Of a DNA stretch of 64,000 nt, positions 1 through 9,051 are shown piece after piece. The position numbers and the translations under genes are program-made. The notes beneath the pieces are model-generated. The model was not told the origin of the DNA, did no database searches, and saw only the letters and a list, made by a program, of their open reading frames with translations. The DNA is from Yoonia sediminilitoris (GTDB taxonomy: Bacteria; Pseudomonadota; Alphaproteobacteria; Rhodobacterales; Rhodobacteraceae). Location: positions 30,003-94,002 of the forward strand of contig NZ_QBUD01000016.1 in the NCBI RefSeq assembly GCF_003058085.1. The letters are read 5' to 3'. Position 1 is the first letter of the stretch, and each line of letters opens with the position of its first letter.

Positions 1-2325
1 TCCAAAGCCGGAAATGCCGTAAATTACCCCAAAATTGATTGCCTTGGCCTGCCGCCGTATCTCGGGTGTCATTTCATCCAGCGGCACGTCAAACATTTCA
101 GAGGCGGTCATGGCATGAATATCCAGCCCGTCGGCAAAGGCCTGTTTGAGCGCATCAATGCCCGCCACATGGGCCAGAATACGCAATTCTATTTGTGAAT
201 AGTCAAGCGATACCAGAACCTTACCCGGTTCAGCCACAAAGGCTTCGCGAATACGCCTACCTTCTTCGGAACGCACCGGAATGTTTTGCAGGTTCGGATC
301 TGTTGACGCAAGCCGCCCGGTGGTCGCGCCCGCAATCGAATACGACGTATGAACCCGCCCCGTTTCCGCATTGATATGTTCTTGCAGCGCATCCGTGTAG
401 GTCGATTTCAGCTTCGACAGTTGCCGCCAGTCCAACACCTTGCCGGGCAGTTCATGCTCTGTGGCGAGATCCTCAAGCACGTCAGCCCCAGTGGCATAAG
501 CGCCCGTCTTGCCCTTTTTGCCGCCCGGCAATGACATTTCGTCAAACAGAATCTCGCCCAGTTGCTTGGGCGATCCCACGTTAAAGGGACGGCCTGCCAT
601 TTCCTGAATTTCCGCCTCCAGCCCCGCCATCTTCTGGGCAAATGCATTGGACATCCGGCTTAGCGTATCGCGGTCAACCTTGATGCCGTGCCGCTCCATT
701 TGGGCCAACACCGGCACCAGCGGTCGTTCCAGCGTTTCATAGACCGTCGTCACCTGTTTGACATGCAACTGCGGCTTGAAATGCTGCCACAGGCGCAGAG
801 TGATATCAGCATCTTCGGCGGCATAGGCAACGGCTTTGTCAATCGGCACCCGGTCAAATGTGATCGCAGATTTCCCGCTTCCCAGAAGTGGCTTGATCGG
901 GATGGGCGTGTGGCCCAGATAACGCTCTGACAGGGTATCCATGCCGTGATTATGTAATCCTGCATTCATCGCATAGGACATCAGCATGGTATCATCAATC
1001 GGGGCGACGGCGATATCGAGACGCGCAAAAATCTTGGCGTCATACTTCATGTTCTGGCCGATCTTCAGGATCGCAGGGTCTTCCAGAACGGGCTTGAGCA
1101 ATGCAAGACAGCGGTCCAAATCCATCTGCCCCTCCGCCACTGCATCGGACCCAAATAAATCGTCAGTGGCCGCAGCCTTGTGGGTCAATGGAATATAGCA
1201 GGCATGCCCGGCCTCTACGCACAGCGAAATGCCCACAAGATCGGCGATCATTTCATTCAGGCCGGTCGTTTCCGTATCCACGGCGACATAGCCCCGGTCG
1301 TGTATGCGGTCGATCCAGACCAGTAAGGCGGCCTCATCCATCACGCATTCATATTTGTCCGCATCAAATGGCATCGCTTCGGGGGCGGCGGCCTCAGAAG
1401 TTGGAGCTGTATCCTCAATCACCGGCGGTGCAATGCCCAGTTTTTCGGCAATCCGTTTGGTGACTGTGCGGAATTCCATCTCGGCCAGAAAGCCCATCAA
1501 GACTTCAGGTTCCGGGTCACGCACTTCCAGATCGTCCAGCCCGAACGGCAACGCCATGTCGCAATCCAGTTGCACCAGCTTTTTGGACAGTTCAATCTGC
1601 GCGCGGTGGTCAATCAGCGTCTGGCGGCGCTTGGGCTGCTTGATTTCTTCCGCGCGATCCAGAAGGCTCTCAAGATCGCCGTATTCATTGATCAAGAGGG
1701 CCGCCGTCTTGATCCCGATACCGGGAGCACCGGGCACGTTATCGACAGAATCGCCCGCTAATGCCTGCACATCAACAACACGATCAGGCCCGACACCGAA
1801 TTTCTCGACGACGCCTTCGGCATCAATGCGCTTGTTTTTCATCGGGTCGAGCATTTCGACCCCGCCGCCGACAAGCTGCATCAGGTCCTTGTCCGACGAC
1901 AGGATCGTCACCCGCCCACCGGCATCGCGCGCCTGATGGGCCAGCGTCGCGATGATGTCGTCAGCTTCAAACCCCTCCAACTCTTCACAGGCAATATTGA
2001 AGGCTTGGGTTGCGGTCCGGGTCAGGGGGATTTGCGGGCGCAGATCTTCGGGCATCGCCTCGCGATTGGCCTTGTACTGGTCATACAGCTCATTGCGGAA
2101 CGTATGACTGCCCTTGTCGAAAATTACCGCCACATGGGTCGCGGCGTCGGGGCCATTGTTGCCCTCAACATAGCGCTGCAACATATTCACAAAGCCACTG
2201 ACAGCGCCAACAGGCAGCCCATCTGACTTGCGGGTCAGCGGTGGCAACGCATGATAGGCCCTGAAAATAAAGGCCGAGCCATCAATCAGATGCAGGTGGC
2301 ATCCTTTGCCGAATTTGGGTGCCAT
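1..2325 (-). CDS. polA: DNA polymerase I, 3' end beyond the left edge
   Basis: Repair and Okazaki-fragment processing polymerase. The frame opens at the ATG read from 2325 (MAPKFGKGCHLHLIDGS) and stays open for 775 codons to base 1, so roughly the last 150 residues (rest of fingers and palm) are missing only because of the window edge. Visible in order: an N-terminal 5'-3' exonuclease domain (HLIDGSAFIFRAYHAL; later LAGDSVDNVPGAPGIG), a 3'-5' proofreading domain with the VDTETTGL acidic motif and AEDADIT, and the start of the polymerase domain with TGRLASTDPNLQNIP, SLDYSQIELRI and the O-helix RRQAKAINFGVIYG. Proofreading residues look intact. The many small frames on both strands inside it are shadows. 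Confidence 0.97.
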   Translation of the reverse strand, partial: MAPKFGKGCHLHLIDGSAFIFRAYHALPPLTRKSDGLPVGAVSGFVNMLQRYVEGNNGPDAATHVAVIFDKGSHTFRNELYDQYKANREAMPEDLRPQIPLTRTATQAFNIACEELEGFEADDIIATLAHQARDAGGRVTILSSDKDLMQLVGGGVEMLDPMKNKRIDAEGVVEKFGVGPDRVVDVQALAGDSVDNVPGAPGIGIKTAALLINEYGDLESLLDRAEEIKQPKRRQTLIDHRAQIELSKKLVQLDCDMALPFGLDDLEVRDPEPEVLMGFLAEMEFRTVTKRIAEKLGIAPPVIEDTAPTSEAAAPEAMPFDADKYECVMDEAALLVWIDRIHDRGYVAVDTETTGLNEMIADLVGISLCVEAGHACYIPLTHKAAATDDLFGSDAVAEGQMDLDRCLALLKPVLEDPAILKIGQNMKYDAKIFARLDIAVAPIDDTMLMSYAMNAGLHNHGMDTLSERYLGHTPIPIKPLLGSGKSAITFDRVPIDKAVAYAAEDADITLRLWQHFKPQLHVKQVTTVYETLERPLVPVLAQMERHGIKVDRDTLSRMSNAFAQKMAGLEAEIQEMAGRPFNVGSPKQLGEILFDEMSLPGGKKGKTGAYATGADVLEDLATEHELPGKVLDWRQLSKLKSTYTDALQEHINAETGRVHTSYSIAGATTGRLASTDPNLQNIPVRSEEGRRIREAFVAEPGKVLVSLDYSQIELRILAHVAGIDALKQAFADGLDIHAMTASEMFDVPLDEMTPEIRRQAKAINFGVIYGISGFG

Positions 2326-2386
2326 GAGACCCCTCCTTTGCGCGGTTCAGGCATGGTTCTGCCATGTTCCGCAGCAAGGGACCAGA

Positions 2387-2566
2387 TCAGACTTTGTCGG
2401 CAAAATCCTGATGCACCAGCTTGGCGTCACAATAGGGGCACTCGACAAAACCGGTCTCGCGCGACACGGTCAGCCACACGCGGGGATGTCCCAGCGCCCC
2501 TTCGCCGCCATCACAGGCCACGCGCCAGTCTTGGACAATCCGGATTTCGGGTGGAGGCGTTGTCAT
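2387..2566 (-). CDS. small zinc-finger domain protein (zf-CHCC type)
   Basis: A 59-aa protein beginning [14 protein letters not shown] and ending VHQDFADKV. It carries a C-x(n)-H...CPYC pattern ([22 protein letters not shown]) typical of the short zf-CHCC family related to the NDUFS6 subunit of complex I; in Rhodobacteraceae such proteins are usually annotated only as zinc-finger domain-containing. The frame is open further upstream, but the ATG at 2566 gives the family-like length. It lies upstream of polA on the same strand and is divergent from the ABC ATPase at 2655. The function is not known; metal binding is inferred from the Cys/His pattern. Confidence 0.8.
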   Translation of the reverse strand: MTTPPPEIRIVQDWRVACDGGEGALGHPRVWLTVSRETGFVECPYCDAKLVHQDFADKV

Positions 2567-2654
2567 GAAGTCACCTGTTTGGTTGCTGCGGCGGGCAACC
2601 CGCCTTAAGTCAGAGGCAGATATATAGCAGCAACCCGAAATGGGAAAGACCAGC

Positions 2655-3584
2655 ATGACCGACAATGCGATAGAAATATCGGGCCTGAAAAAGACCTACG
2701 CAGGCACAAAAAAAAGCCCAGCAAAAGAGGCCCTGAAGGGCATTGACCTGAACATACCGCGCGGGTCAATATTTGGGCTGCTTGGGCCAAACGGGGCGGG
2801 CAAATCCACGCTGATCAACATTCTGGCCGGGCTGGTCGTGAAATCAGCAGGGACGGTCAAGATCTGGGGCTTCGATCAGGATCAGAACCCGCGCCAGTCG
2901 CGCGCCTCCATCGGGATCATGCCACAAGAACCCCACCTTGACCCGTTTTTCACGCCAGCAGGGTCTTTGGATGTGCAGGCGGGGCTTTACGGGGTGCCGA
3001 AATCCCAACGCAAAACCGCTGAGATTCTTGACCTGATCGGGCTATCAGACAAGGCAAACGCCTACGCGCGGTCCCTCTCGGGGGGCATGCGGCGCAGGTT
3101 GCTGCTGGGCAAAGCGCTGGTGCACAGCCCGCAAATCCTCGTGCTGGACGAACCAACAGCCGGGGTCGATATCGAGCTGCGCAATCTGCTGTGGAAAAAC
3201 GTGCGGCGACTGAATGAACAGGGCATGACCATCATCCTGACCACCCACTACCTCGAAGAAGCCGAAGAAATGTGTGATGAGATCGCCATTATCAACCACG
3301 GAGAGGTCATCATCCGTGACAGCACCCCCAACCTTCTGGGGCGACTTGACAGCAAAACGCTGGTCATTACCCCCGCCGAGGATTGCGCGCTACCGGACCT
3401 GCCCACCGGGATCACCGGACAGAAACAGGACGACGGAACCCTGACATTCAGCTACCACAGTGCCCAGACGCCGGCGGAGACAGTGCTGGATATTCTACGC
3501 AAAGCCAATATCCGGATCAAAGACGTCAAAACGCAGGAATCCGACCTTGAGGATGTGTTCCTGTCGCTCACTTCAGCGCAATAG
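2655..3584 (+). CDS. ABC transporter ATP-binding protein (ABC-2 type, orphan)
   Basis: ATPase subunit of an ABC exporter. It shows Walker A (GPNGAGKST), the Q-loop region ([11 protein letters not shown]), the ABC signature (LSGGMRRR), Walker B with catalytic Glu ([10 protein letters not shown]) and the switch His (TTHYLEE). The last ~80 residues form a DUF4162-like C-terminal extension found in CcmA/NodI-style multidrug ATPases. I prefer the ATG at 2655 (MTDNAIEIS) over the in-frame ATG at 2640. No permease gene lies next to it: the next gene, a HIT protein, is on the other strand. Its partner must therefore be encoded elsewhere, unlike most ABC-2 exporters, where the permease follows directly. 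Substrate unknown. Confidence 0.92.
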   Translation: MTDNAIEISGLKKTYAGTKKSPAKEALKGIDLNIPRGSIFGLLGPNGAGKSTLINILAGLVVKSAGTVKIWGFDQDQNPRQSRASIGIMPQEPHLDPFFTPAGSLDVQAGLYGVPKSQRKTAEILDLIGLSDKANAYARSLSGGMRRRLLLGKALVHSPQILVLDEPTAGVDIELRNLLWKNVRRLNEQGMTIILTTHYLEEAEEMCDEIAIINHGEVIIRDSTPNLLGRLDSKTLVITPAEDCALPDLPTGITGQKQDDGTLTFSYHSAQTPAETVLDILRKANIRIKDVKTQESDLEDVFLSLTSAQ

Positions 3585-3646
3585 ACTTCTTATGGCCAAA
3601 AATATCCCCGCCGGAGGCCCCAAAAAATAAAAATGCGCGTCAGCGC

Positions 3647-4009
3647 TCAATGTGGCATCATGCGACCCAGTTGTTTTCCGCCGATGATGTGCATGTGGTA
3701 GTGCGGCACATCCTGGACACCATGGGTCCGGGTATTTGAAATCGCGCGGAAACCTTCTTCAACATCGCTCAGCCGACAGACCTCTGCAACCGCTTGCAAA
3801 AAACCGACCTGTTCGGCGGGCGAAGCATCGCGGGCAAAATGATCAAGGCTGACATAAGCTCCCTTGGGGATCACCAGCACATGCACAGGCGCGGCTGGAT
3901 TGATGTCCTTGAATGCCAGCGCGTGTTCGTTCTCATAGACGGTGGTGTTTGGGATTTCGCCGCGCAAAATCTTGGCAAAAATATTCTGGTCGTCGTAGAT
4001 ATAGTCCAT
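3647..4009 (-). CDS. HIT family nucleotide hydrolase
   Basis: Histidine-triad protein of about 120 aa, a likely nucleoside phosphoramidate or dinucleotide hydrolase (HinT-like) in the cytoplasm. The catalytic triad HYHMHIIGG lies near the C-terminus, preceded by the family segment VHVLVIPKGAY; NIFAKILRGEIP near the start is typical. I chose the ATG at 4009 (MDYIYDDQN) because the longer frame adds residues that overlap the upstream glycosyltransferase and look non-native. It lies 7 bases downstream of that gene on the same strand, so the two may be co-transcribed, although a functional link is not obvious. Confidence 0.93.
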   Translation of the reverse strand: MDYIYDDQNIFAKILRGEIPNTTVYENEHALAFKDINPAAPVHVLVIPKGAYVSLDHFARDASPAEQVGFLQAVAEVCRLSDVEEGFRAISNTRTHGVQDVPHYHMHIIGGKQLGRMMPH

Positions 4010-4016
4010 TGGGTCC

Positions 4017-5594
4017 TCAATCGGTAAAAAGATGGGGGGTGTTAGCAAGTGTCTCGGCCACGTCGTGATGGACGGTCAGAAACTGCACCAGTGCTGCGGC
4101 GTTGTCCGAGAGGGGTGCGCGATCACTTATTCGCGCAGCACCCGGCAATTTCGCGTCACGTATCGCATCGCGCTGGTGGATGATGTCATGGCGGATGGCA
4201 GGCAACAGGCGGGCAAGTGTTTCGGCCGCGGTCTGATCACCCACAAGTCCGACGCGCTTTGCGTGCCCAATCAAATAGTCATCATCAAAACTGCAAGCGA
4301 TCTCAAGCAGGCGGGTTGTGGCACTGTCGGCATAGAAGTCCTCAAGCAGGTCCAGCCGGGCGGTATCAAGGCAAATGACCAGTCGGTCGCTTTCATAGTG
4401 ATCAAACAACAGTCGGATCAGCGCGCGCCTGTGGCGACCGCGTTTGGCCAGACTTGCCTCGATGCCGCCCAGTTCGGGCAATGGCGTTGCCTCTTCATCA
4501 AATAAATACTCTAGCGCTGGCACATTGGTATGGCGGCGAATGGACTCCACCAGCCGTTTGGCCACATGCCACTTTTTGCAGGCGATAATCAGCAACTCGC
4601 GATCACGGCCCAATGTCGCGCCATCTTCCCAGAACCGGGGAGCGAACCGTTTACCGATCCGGCCCTGGCCGGTCAGAAAACGGAACAGGTTGCGCCCCTC
4701 GTTCGAGATCACGAAATCGGATCGGTCACTCGCGTAAAGTTCGCCCAGTCGCGTGCGCAGTTCACGTGCCTGCGGGCTGATCTTTCGGGCAAATAACGCA
4801 TCTTGGCCCAGCAATAAATCGTAGTGATCATTATAGAACGTTACCGGCATCCCGTAGTCGCTGAACATCAGGAATGTCAGGGTACGATTCTCGATCTGGG
4901 TACTGGGCACGATATGGCGCACGAGCGTCTGAAAAAACGTCTCGTCCGGAATCCACGTGGTGCGAAAGAACCGCATCACATCACGCCGCGCCCGCGTGAA
5001 CTCTAAAATCTGTTCAATCGTATTGCGGCGCAGACACCACCATTGACTGCCAATCATGATCTGGAGGTCAGACGGAATCTTGCGCGTCAGACCAAGGCGC
5101 TTTTGCAGATGAAAGCTTTGATAGAACAACCATTTCTGCGCGCGTTCATTGAAAAAATGCCGATAGATCAACCGTTCTTCGACAAAACCTGTCTTAATCC
5201 ATTTGCTTTCAAAGAAATCGTGGCTTTCGATGAAGTCGCTGTCGTGCTCATCAAGAAATTCATGGGCATAGCGCGCCGATTTGATCGCCATGCAATCGCC
5301 CGAAACCATGTAGAAATGGCTGGCCCGCGGAAAGGCCTCTACCGCCGCTTCCACCGCGTTCAACGTGGCCTGCACCAGACTCCATTCACCCCACCCACAT
5401 TTGATACGGCGCTTGGCAAATACGACATTGGGGTTATCGCCCAAGGCATCTTTGATCTGCGCAAACGCGTCGGCAGAGGCAGAGGCATCAAAGTGGATCG
5501 CGATATAGTCACCTGCCGCCGTCAACTGCTGCGCTTGCTGCACAACTGCATCCGGGTCTTTGTGACAAAGTAAAATGAACGCGATTCTTGCCAT
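4017..5594 (-). CDS. glycosyltransferase, beta-1,6-GlcNAc-transferase-like (Branch/DUF5928)
   Basis: A 525-aa protein whose first ~280 residues match the Branch glycosyltransferase family (GT14-like): MARIAFILLCHKDPDAV, the IHFDAS acidic patch, CGWGEWSLVQATLNAVE, YMVSGDCMAIKS, and GSQWWCLRR. The C-terminal ~240 residues form a second region seen in roseobacter homologues (DUF5928) that probably serves glycan assembly. No signal peptide or TM segment is visible, so it should act on the cytoplasmic side on a nucleotide-sugar donor. It is divergent from a sulfotransferase (5734) and an unknown gene (6638), suggesting a small surface-glycan modification locus. Donor and acceptor cannot be read from the sequence. 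Confidence 0.85.
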   Translation of the reverse strand: MARIAFILLCHKDPDAVVQQAQQLTAAGDYIAIHFDASASADAFAQIKDALGDNPNVVFAKRRIKCGWGEWSLVQATLNAVEAAVEAFPRASHFYMVSGDCMAIKSARYAHEFLDEHDSDFIESHDFFESKWIKTGFVEERLIYRHFFNERAQKWLFYQSFHLQKRLGLTRKIPSDLQIMIGSQWWCLRRNTIEQILEFTRARRDVMRFFRTTWIPDETFFQTLVRHIVPSTQIENRTLTFLMFSDYGMPVTFYNDHYDLLLGQDALFARKISPQARELRTRLGELYASDRSDFVISNEGRNLFRFLTGQGRIGKRFAPRFWEDGATLGRDRELLIIACKKWHVAKRLVESIRRHTNVPALEYLFDEEATPLPELGGIEASLAKRGRHRRALIRLLFDHYESDRLVICLDTARLDLLEDFYADSATTRLLEIACSFDDDYLIGHAKRVGLVGDQTAAETLARLLPAIRHDIIHQRDAIRDAKLPGAARISDRAPLSDNAAALVQFLTVHHDVAETLANTPHLFTD

Positions 5595-5733
5595 AGAGTG
5601 TCTTTTGATCCCGTATTCAGCGGTATTTTCATGACATACATTGAAGGGACATTGAATATACAGGACTTCTTTGTTCTTTTATGGCAGCAGGTTGAACCAG
5701 TGAGCGAATTTCTCGCGGCGGAGTATAAAAAAG

Positions 5734-6552
5734 ATGAGCTTTCCCGGCACATGGATGACGACGAGCGAAAGCATGGTCTACCGCGTGGTGCCCAAATGCG
5801 CCTGCTCGACCATTGGTCAGATCATGTATTATTCCGATCATGGCCAGTTCTTTGATGGCGATATTCATGATGCCAAGTCAGGCATCCACAAATGGGCGAT
5901 GGAAAAGAGCCAACCCCTGATCCGGCAGAATGTGACCGCCCATAAAAGCTTTGCCTTTACCTGCGTGCGCAATCCCTACACCCGCATCCTGTCATCGTTC
6001 TTCGACAAGATTTGCGGCATTCAGCGCAATGGCAAACGCTACCGGGGCAACCTTGTTCCCCTGCTGGTTCAGAAATACGGGATCAAGGTGGGCAGCCCGG
6101 AAGACGGCTTTGAATTTGACCAGATCAAAAGCTTTCGCCGGTTTCTGCTGTTCGCCCGCGACACCATCCGCTGGCGCCGTCCGATGGACCCGGACATCCA
6201 TTGGTCGGCCATGTCCGGTCATATCTCGACCTATATCGTGAACGGCGGCCGGTACGATCGGATATTCTGGACCGAGGATTTCAACACAGGCATGCAAACC
6301 GTACTGGACCAGGTCGAAACCGCCACCCCCGTCGATCTGGGCGCCATTCCCCGCTTTAACGAAAGCGAAGGGCATGGGCCGAAACGCGCACACCCGGTTG
6401 AGGATTATTTTGACGACCTGTCGATGCATCTGATCTATGAAATCTACAAAAAGGATTTCCAGATCTTCAAATATGATTTCGAAAACCCCGCCAACAAGAT
6501 GCCCACCGGTGAAATTGATCTTGATGAGGTGCACGCCAAGCTGGGGCAGTGA
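5734..6552 (+). CDS. sulfotransferase family 2 protein
   Basis: A 272-aa PAPS-dependent sulfotransferase of the carbohydrate type. Near the N-terminus VVPKCACSTIGQ is the 5'-phosphosulfate loop, and SFAFTCVRNPYTRILSSF about 65 residues later is the 3'-phosphate-binding motif with its Arg and Ser. The remainder (GHISTYIVNGG, IFWTEDFNTGM) fits bacterial family-2 proteins. No TM anchor is seen, so it is probably cytoplasmic. It is divergent from the Branch glycosyltransferase and is followed by an unknown gene 85 bases downstream. The likely job is sulfation of a surface glycan; the acceptor is inferred, not shown. Confidence 0.88.
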   Translation: MSFPGTWMTTSESMVYRVVPKCACSTIGQIMYYSDHGQFFDGDIHDAKSGIHKWAMEKSQPLIRQNVTAHKSFAFTCVRNPYTRILSSFFDKICGIQRNGKRYRGNLVPLLVQKYGIKVGSPEDGFEFDQIKSFRRFLLFARDTIRWRRPMDPDIHWSAMSGHISTYIVNGGRYDRIFWTEDFNTGMQTVLDQVETATPVDLGAIPRFNESEGHGPKRAHPVEDYFDDLSMHLIYEIYKKDFQIFKYDFENPANKMPTGEIDLDEVHAKLGQ

Positions 6553-6637
6553 GGCCGCAACTTTTGCCGTCGCTCTCCCTCGACGTTTGGGAAAACTGTA
6601 TTAAATCTGGCCCATTAACCGGTAAGGGGCCAGCGAC

Positions 6638-7345
6638 GTGACGACAGTTTTGATACTTGGCAGCGGCCCGAATGTCGTGACCTGCATGGGCTGGCCCCGC
6701 GTGCCATTTGACAGGATTGTTGCGATCAACAATGCATGGTCGGTGCGCCCGGATTGGGATGATCTGATACATCCTGACGATTTCCCGGTCGAGCGTCAGC
6801 CTCTCGAACTGGCCCCGCATCAGCGCATCATCCGGTCTGCGGATTACGTGCCCTCGCAAAACGACTATGGCGGCTTTGTCTATGCGGGCGGAACCATGGC
6901 CTTTACTGCCGGCTACTGGGCGCTGGCCGCGCATAGACCACGTGTGATGGCCGTTCTGGGTTGCGACATGGTCTATCCGAAAACCGAAAAGACCCATTTC
7001 TACGGCACAGGCACAGCCGACCCGTTGCGTTCTGATGTGACATTGCGGAGCCTAGAGGCAAAATCAGCGCGCCTGATGGCACTCGCTTCGATGCAGGGCT
7101 GCGCCATGGTCAACCTCAGCACGCGGGAAAGCCGCCTTGTCTTTCCACGCGGCACGCCAGAGACCGCTGAACAAGCAAAGCCCGCGCCCGTGAACGAGAA
7201 CATCATTCGGCAGGCGCTGGCAGAAGAGACGCGGCTTGGCTACTATGTCCCTTCCGGCAAATACTGGAAGGAAGAGGACCGGTTCGATCCCAATGCCATA
7301 GATGCGCTTGATGCGCTCTGGCTCAAATCAGTCCATGACGTGTGA
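6638..7345 (+). CDS. unknown protein, possible sialyltransferase/DUF115-like
   Basis: A 235-aa protein starting at a GTG with an AAGGGG ribosome site about 8 bases upstream. The N-terminus TTVLILGSGPNVV followed by FDRIVAINNAW resembles the nucleotide-binding start of GT42 sialyltransferases and the DUF115 (MAF-type) glycosyltransferases. A later YAGGTMAFTAGYWAL and VLGCDMVYP also recall that group. I cannot place it firmly. It follows the sulfotransferase, and its 3' end overlaps the convergent kinase gene by 23 bases. Work on a surface glycan is an inference from fold hints and context. Confidence 0.7.
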   Translation: MTTVLILGSGPNVVTCMGWPRVPFDRIVAINNAWSVRPDWDDLIHPDDFPVERQPLELAPHQRIIRSADYVPSQNDYGGFVYAGGTMAFTAGYWALAAHRPRVMAVLGCDMVYPKTEKTHFYGTGTADPLRSDVTLRSLEAKSARLMALASMQGCAMVNLSTRESRLVFPRGTPETAEQAKPAPVNENIIRQALAEETRLGYYVPSGKYWKEEDRFDPNAIDALDALWLKSVHDV

Positions 7346-8315
7346 AGAGTTCCGACAGGTCCGCTTCTGGCCGCGCCCCGATATGGCTGATCACCTCGGA
7401 CGCGGCGACATTACCCATCTTGCCGCAAGTTTGCAGATCGTGGCCATTTGTCAGGCCCCAAAGGAATGCACCGGCAAACAAGTCGCCAGCGCCTGTCGCG
7501 TCGACGATATCTGTGGGCACGGCGGGGACATGCCAACGCTGACCATCTGACAGGATGTGGACCCCATTTTCACTATCGGTACAGGCGACGATGCCAACCT
7601 CGGCACCGACTTGCGCAAGTGCCGTATCAAAATCGTCCGTCTGGTACATAGACAGTATTTCTGCACGGTTGCAGAACAGCAGATCAACGTGATCGCGGAT
7701 CATGTCGCGGAACGCGTCGCGGTGGCGTTCGATGCAGAACGGGTCGGACAGGGTGATTGACACGCTCCCCCCTGCCCCCTTGCAAGCGGAAATCGCCTTG
7801 GCAAAGGCCGCGTGGCTGTCGGGACCATCGAAACGGTAGCCCTCAAGATAGATCCATTCCGCTTCGGCCATCTGCGCTTCGTCAATATCATCGGGCGACA
7901 AAAACTCGGTCACGCCCAGATAGGTATTCATTGATCGTTCGCCATCCGGCGTCACGAGAACAATGCACCGGCCTGTTTCGGCTTCTTCCGTCCTTGGGGC
8001 CATCGCCGTTTCATAGTCAGCCCCCTGCGCCCGCAAATCATGGGCAAAGATCGCGCCCAACTGGTCATCCTTGACCTTACCCACATAGGCAGAGCGGCCG
8101 CCCAGATGCGCAATACCCGCAATCGTGTTGGCCGCTGATCCGCCGCTGATTTCCTTGGCCGGACCGACGCTGGCATAAAGCGACACCGCACGGTCCATAT
8201 CAATCAGCTGCATGATACCCTTGCCAATCCCGGCCTCGGCCAGAAACGCATCTTCTGCGCGCGCCAGAACATCGACCATCGCATTACCGATGCCCACGAC
8301 TTGGTACTTTTTCAT
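7323..8315 (-). CDS. adenosine kinase-like PfkB family sugar kinase
   Basis: A 330-aa PfkB/ribokinase family enzyme. The N-terminal VVGIGNAMVDVLA, the ISGGSAANTIAGIAHLGG substrate loop and the C-terminal DATGAGDLFAGAFLWGL (anion hole and catalytic Asp) are all present. The closest known style is the alphaproteobacterial adenosine kinase group (carbohydrate kinase, ADK-like), acting in purine salvage. Its start ATG overlaps the stop of nth (ATGA, 4 bases), so the two genes are translationally coupled. Substrate is assigned from family resemblance only. Confidence 0.88.
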   Translation of the reverse strand: MKKYQVVGIGNAMVDVLARAEDAFLAEAGIGKGIMQLIDMDRAVSLYASVGPAKEISGGSAANTIAGIAHLGGRSAYVGKVKDDQLGAIFAHDLRAQGADYETAMAPRTEEAETGRCIVLVTPDGERSMNTYLGVTEFLSPDDIDEAQMAEAEWIYLEGYRFDGPDSHAAFAKAISACKGAGGSVSITLSDPFCIERHRDAFRDMIRDHVDLLFCNRAEILSMYQTDDFDTALAQVGAEVGIVACTDSENGVHILSDGQRWHVPAVPTDIVDATGAGDLFAGAFLWGLTNGHDLQTCGKMGNVAASEVISHIGARPEADLSELFTRHGLI

Positions 8316-8956
8316 AGGTTCTTATCCTCAAACTGACATAGATCGCGGATCAGACAAACCGCGCATTTCGGTTTCCGTGCCACACATACGTAGCGCCCGT
8401 GCAGTATCAGCCAATGATGAGCATGAAGTTGATAGTCGGCAGGAATATGATCTTCGATCGCGCGTTCAACTGCATCGACATCTTTGCCGGGGCAAATGCC
8501 CGTACGATTGCCTACCCGGAAAATATGGGTATCCACCGCCTGTGCGGGTTGTTTCCACCACATGTTCAGCACGACATTGGCGGTCTTGCGCCCGACGCCG
8601 GGCAGCGATTGCAGGGCGGCGCGTGAATTGGGGACCTCGCCACCGTATTCATCGACCAGAATCTGGCTCATCTTGATGATATTCTTGGCCTTTTGGCGGA
8701 ACAGGCCGATCGTCTTGATGTGTTCGGTCAGCCCTTCCAGACCCAGATCAAGCATTTTCTGGGGCGTGTCTGCGACCTTGAACAACGCACGCGTAGCTTT
8801 GTTCACGCCAGCATCGGTGGCTTGTGCCGACAGAGCCACCGCCACAAGAAGCGTATAGACATTCACGTGTTCAAGCTCGCCCTCGGGCTCAGGTTCTGCC
8901 GCCTGAAAGCGTGCGAAAATTTCGCGTATCGTATGATAATCAAGCTGCTTTGCCAT
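8312..8956 (-). CDS. nth: endonuclease III
   Basis: DNA glycosylase/AP lyase of base excision repair, 214 aa (E. coli Nth is 211). The helix-hairpin-helix LPGVGRKTANVVL contains the catalytic Lys, followed by the catalytic Asp in VDTHIFRV. The C-terminal cysteines follow C-x6-C-x2-C-x5-C (CVARKPKCAVCLIRDLC), the 4Fe-4S cluster motif. It is upstream of and overlaps the PfkB kinase, and is divergent from the Ada-like repair regulator that starts about 100 bases away, so two DNA-repair genes share one promoter region. Confidence 0.97.
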   Translation of the reverse strand: MAKQLDYHTIREIFARFQAAEPEPEGELEHVNVYTLLVAVALSAQATDAGVNKATRALFKVADTPQKMLDLGLEGLTEHIKTIGLFRQKAKNIIKMSQILVDEYGGEVPNSRAALQSLPGVGRKTANVVLNMWWKQPAQAVDTHIFRVGNRTGICPGKDVDAVERAIEDHIPADYQLHAHHWLILHGRYVCVARKPKCAVCLIRDLCQFEDKNL

Positions 8957-9051
8957 GCGCCAACATATGCCCCCTCAGACAGACCGGGGCAAGCGCAGGT
9001 TCCGCAATATTCGGGTCGCCGATGTTTGAACTGGCGCGTAATGTAGCCAAC

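Noticed and set aside
1..2325. Many short frames on both strands inside polA
   Set aside because: All are shadows of the long polA frame, which shows all polymerase motifs.
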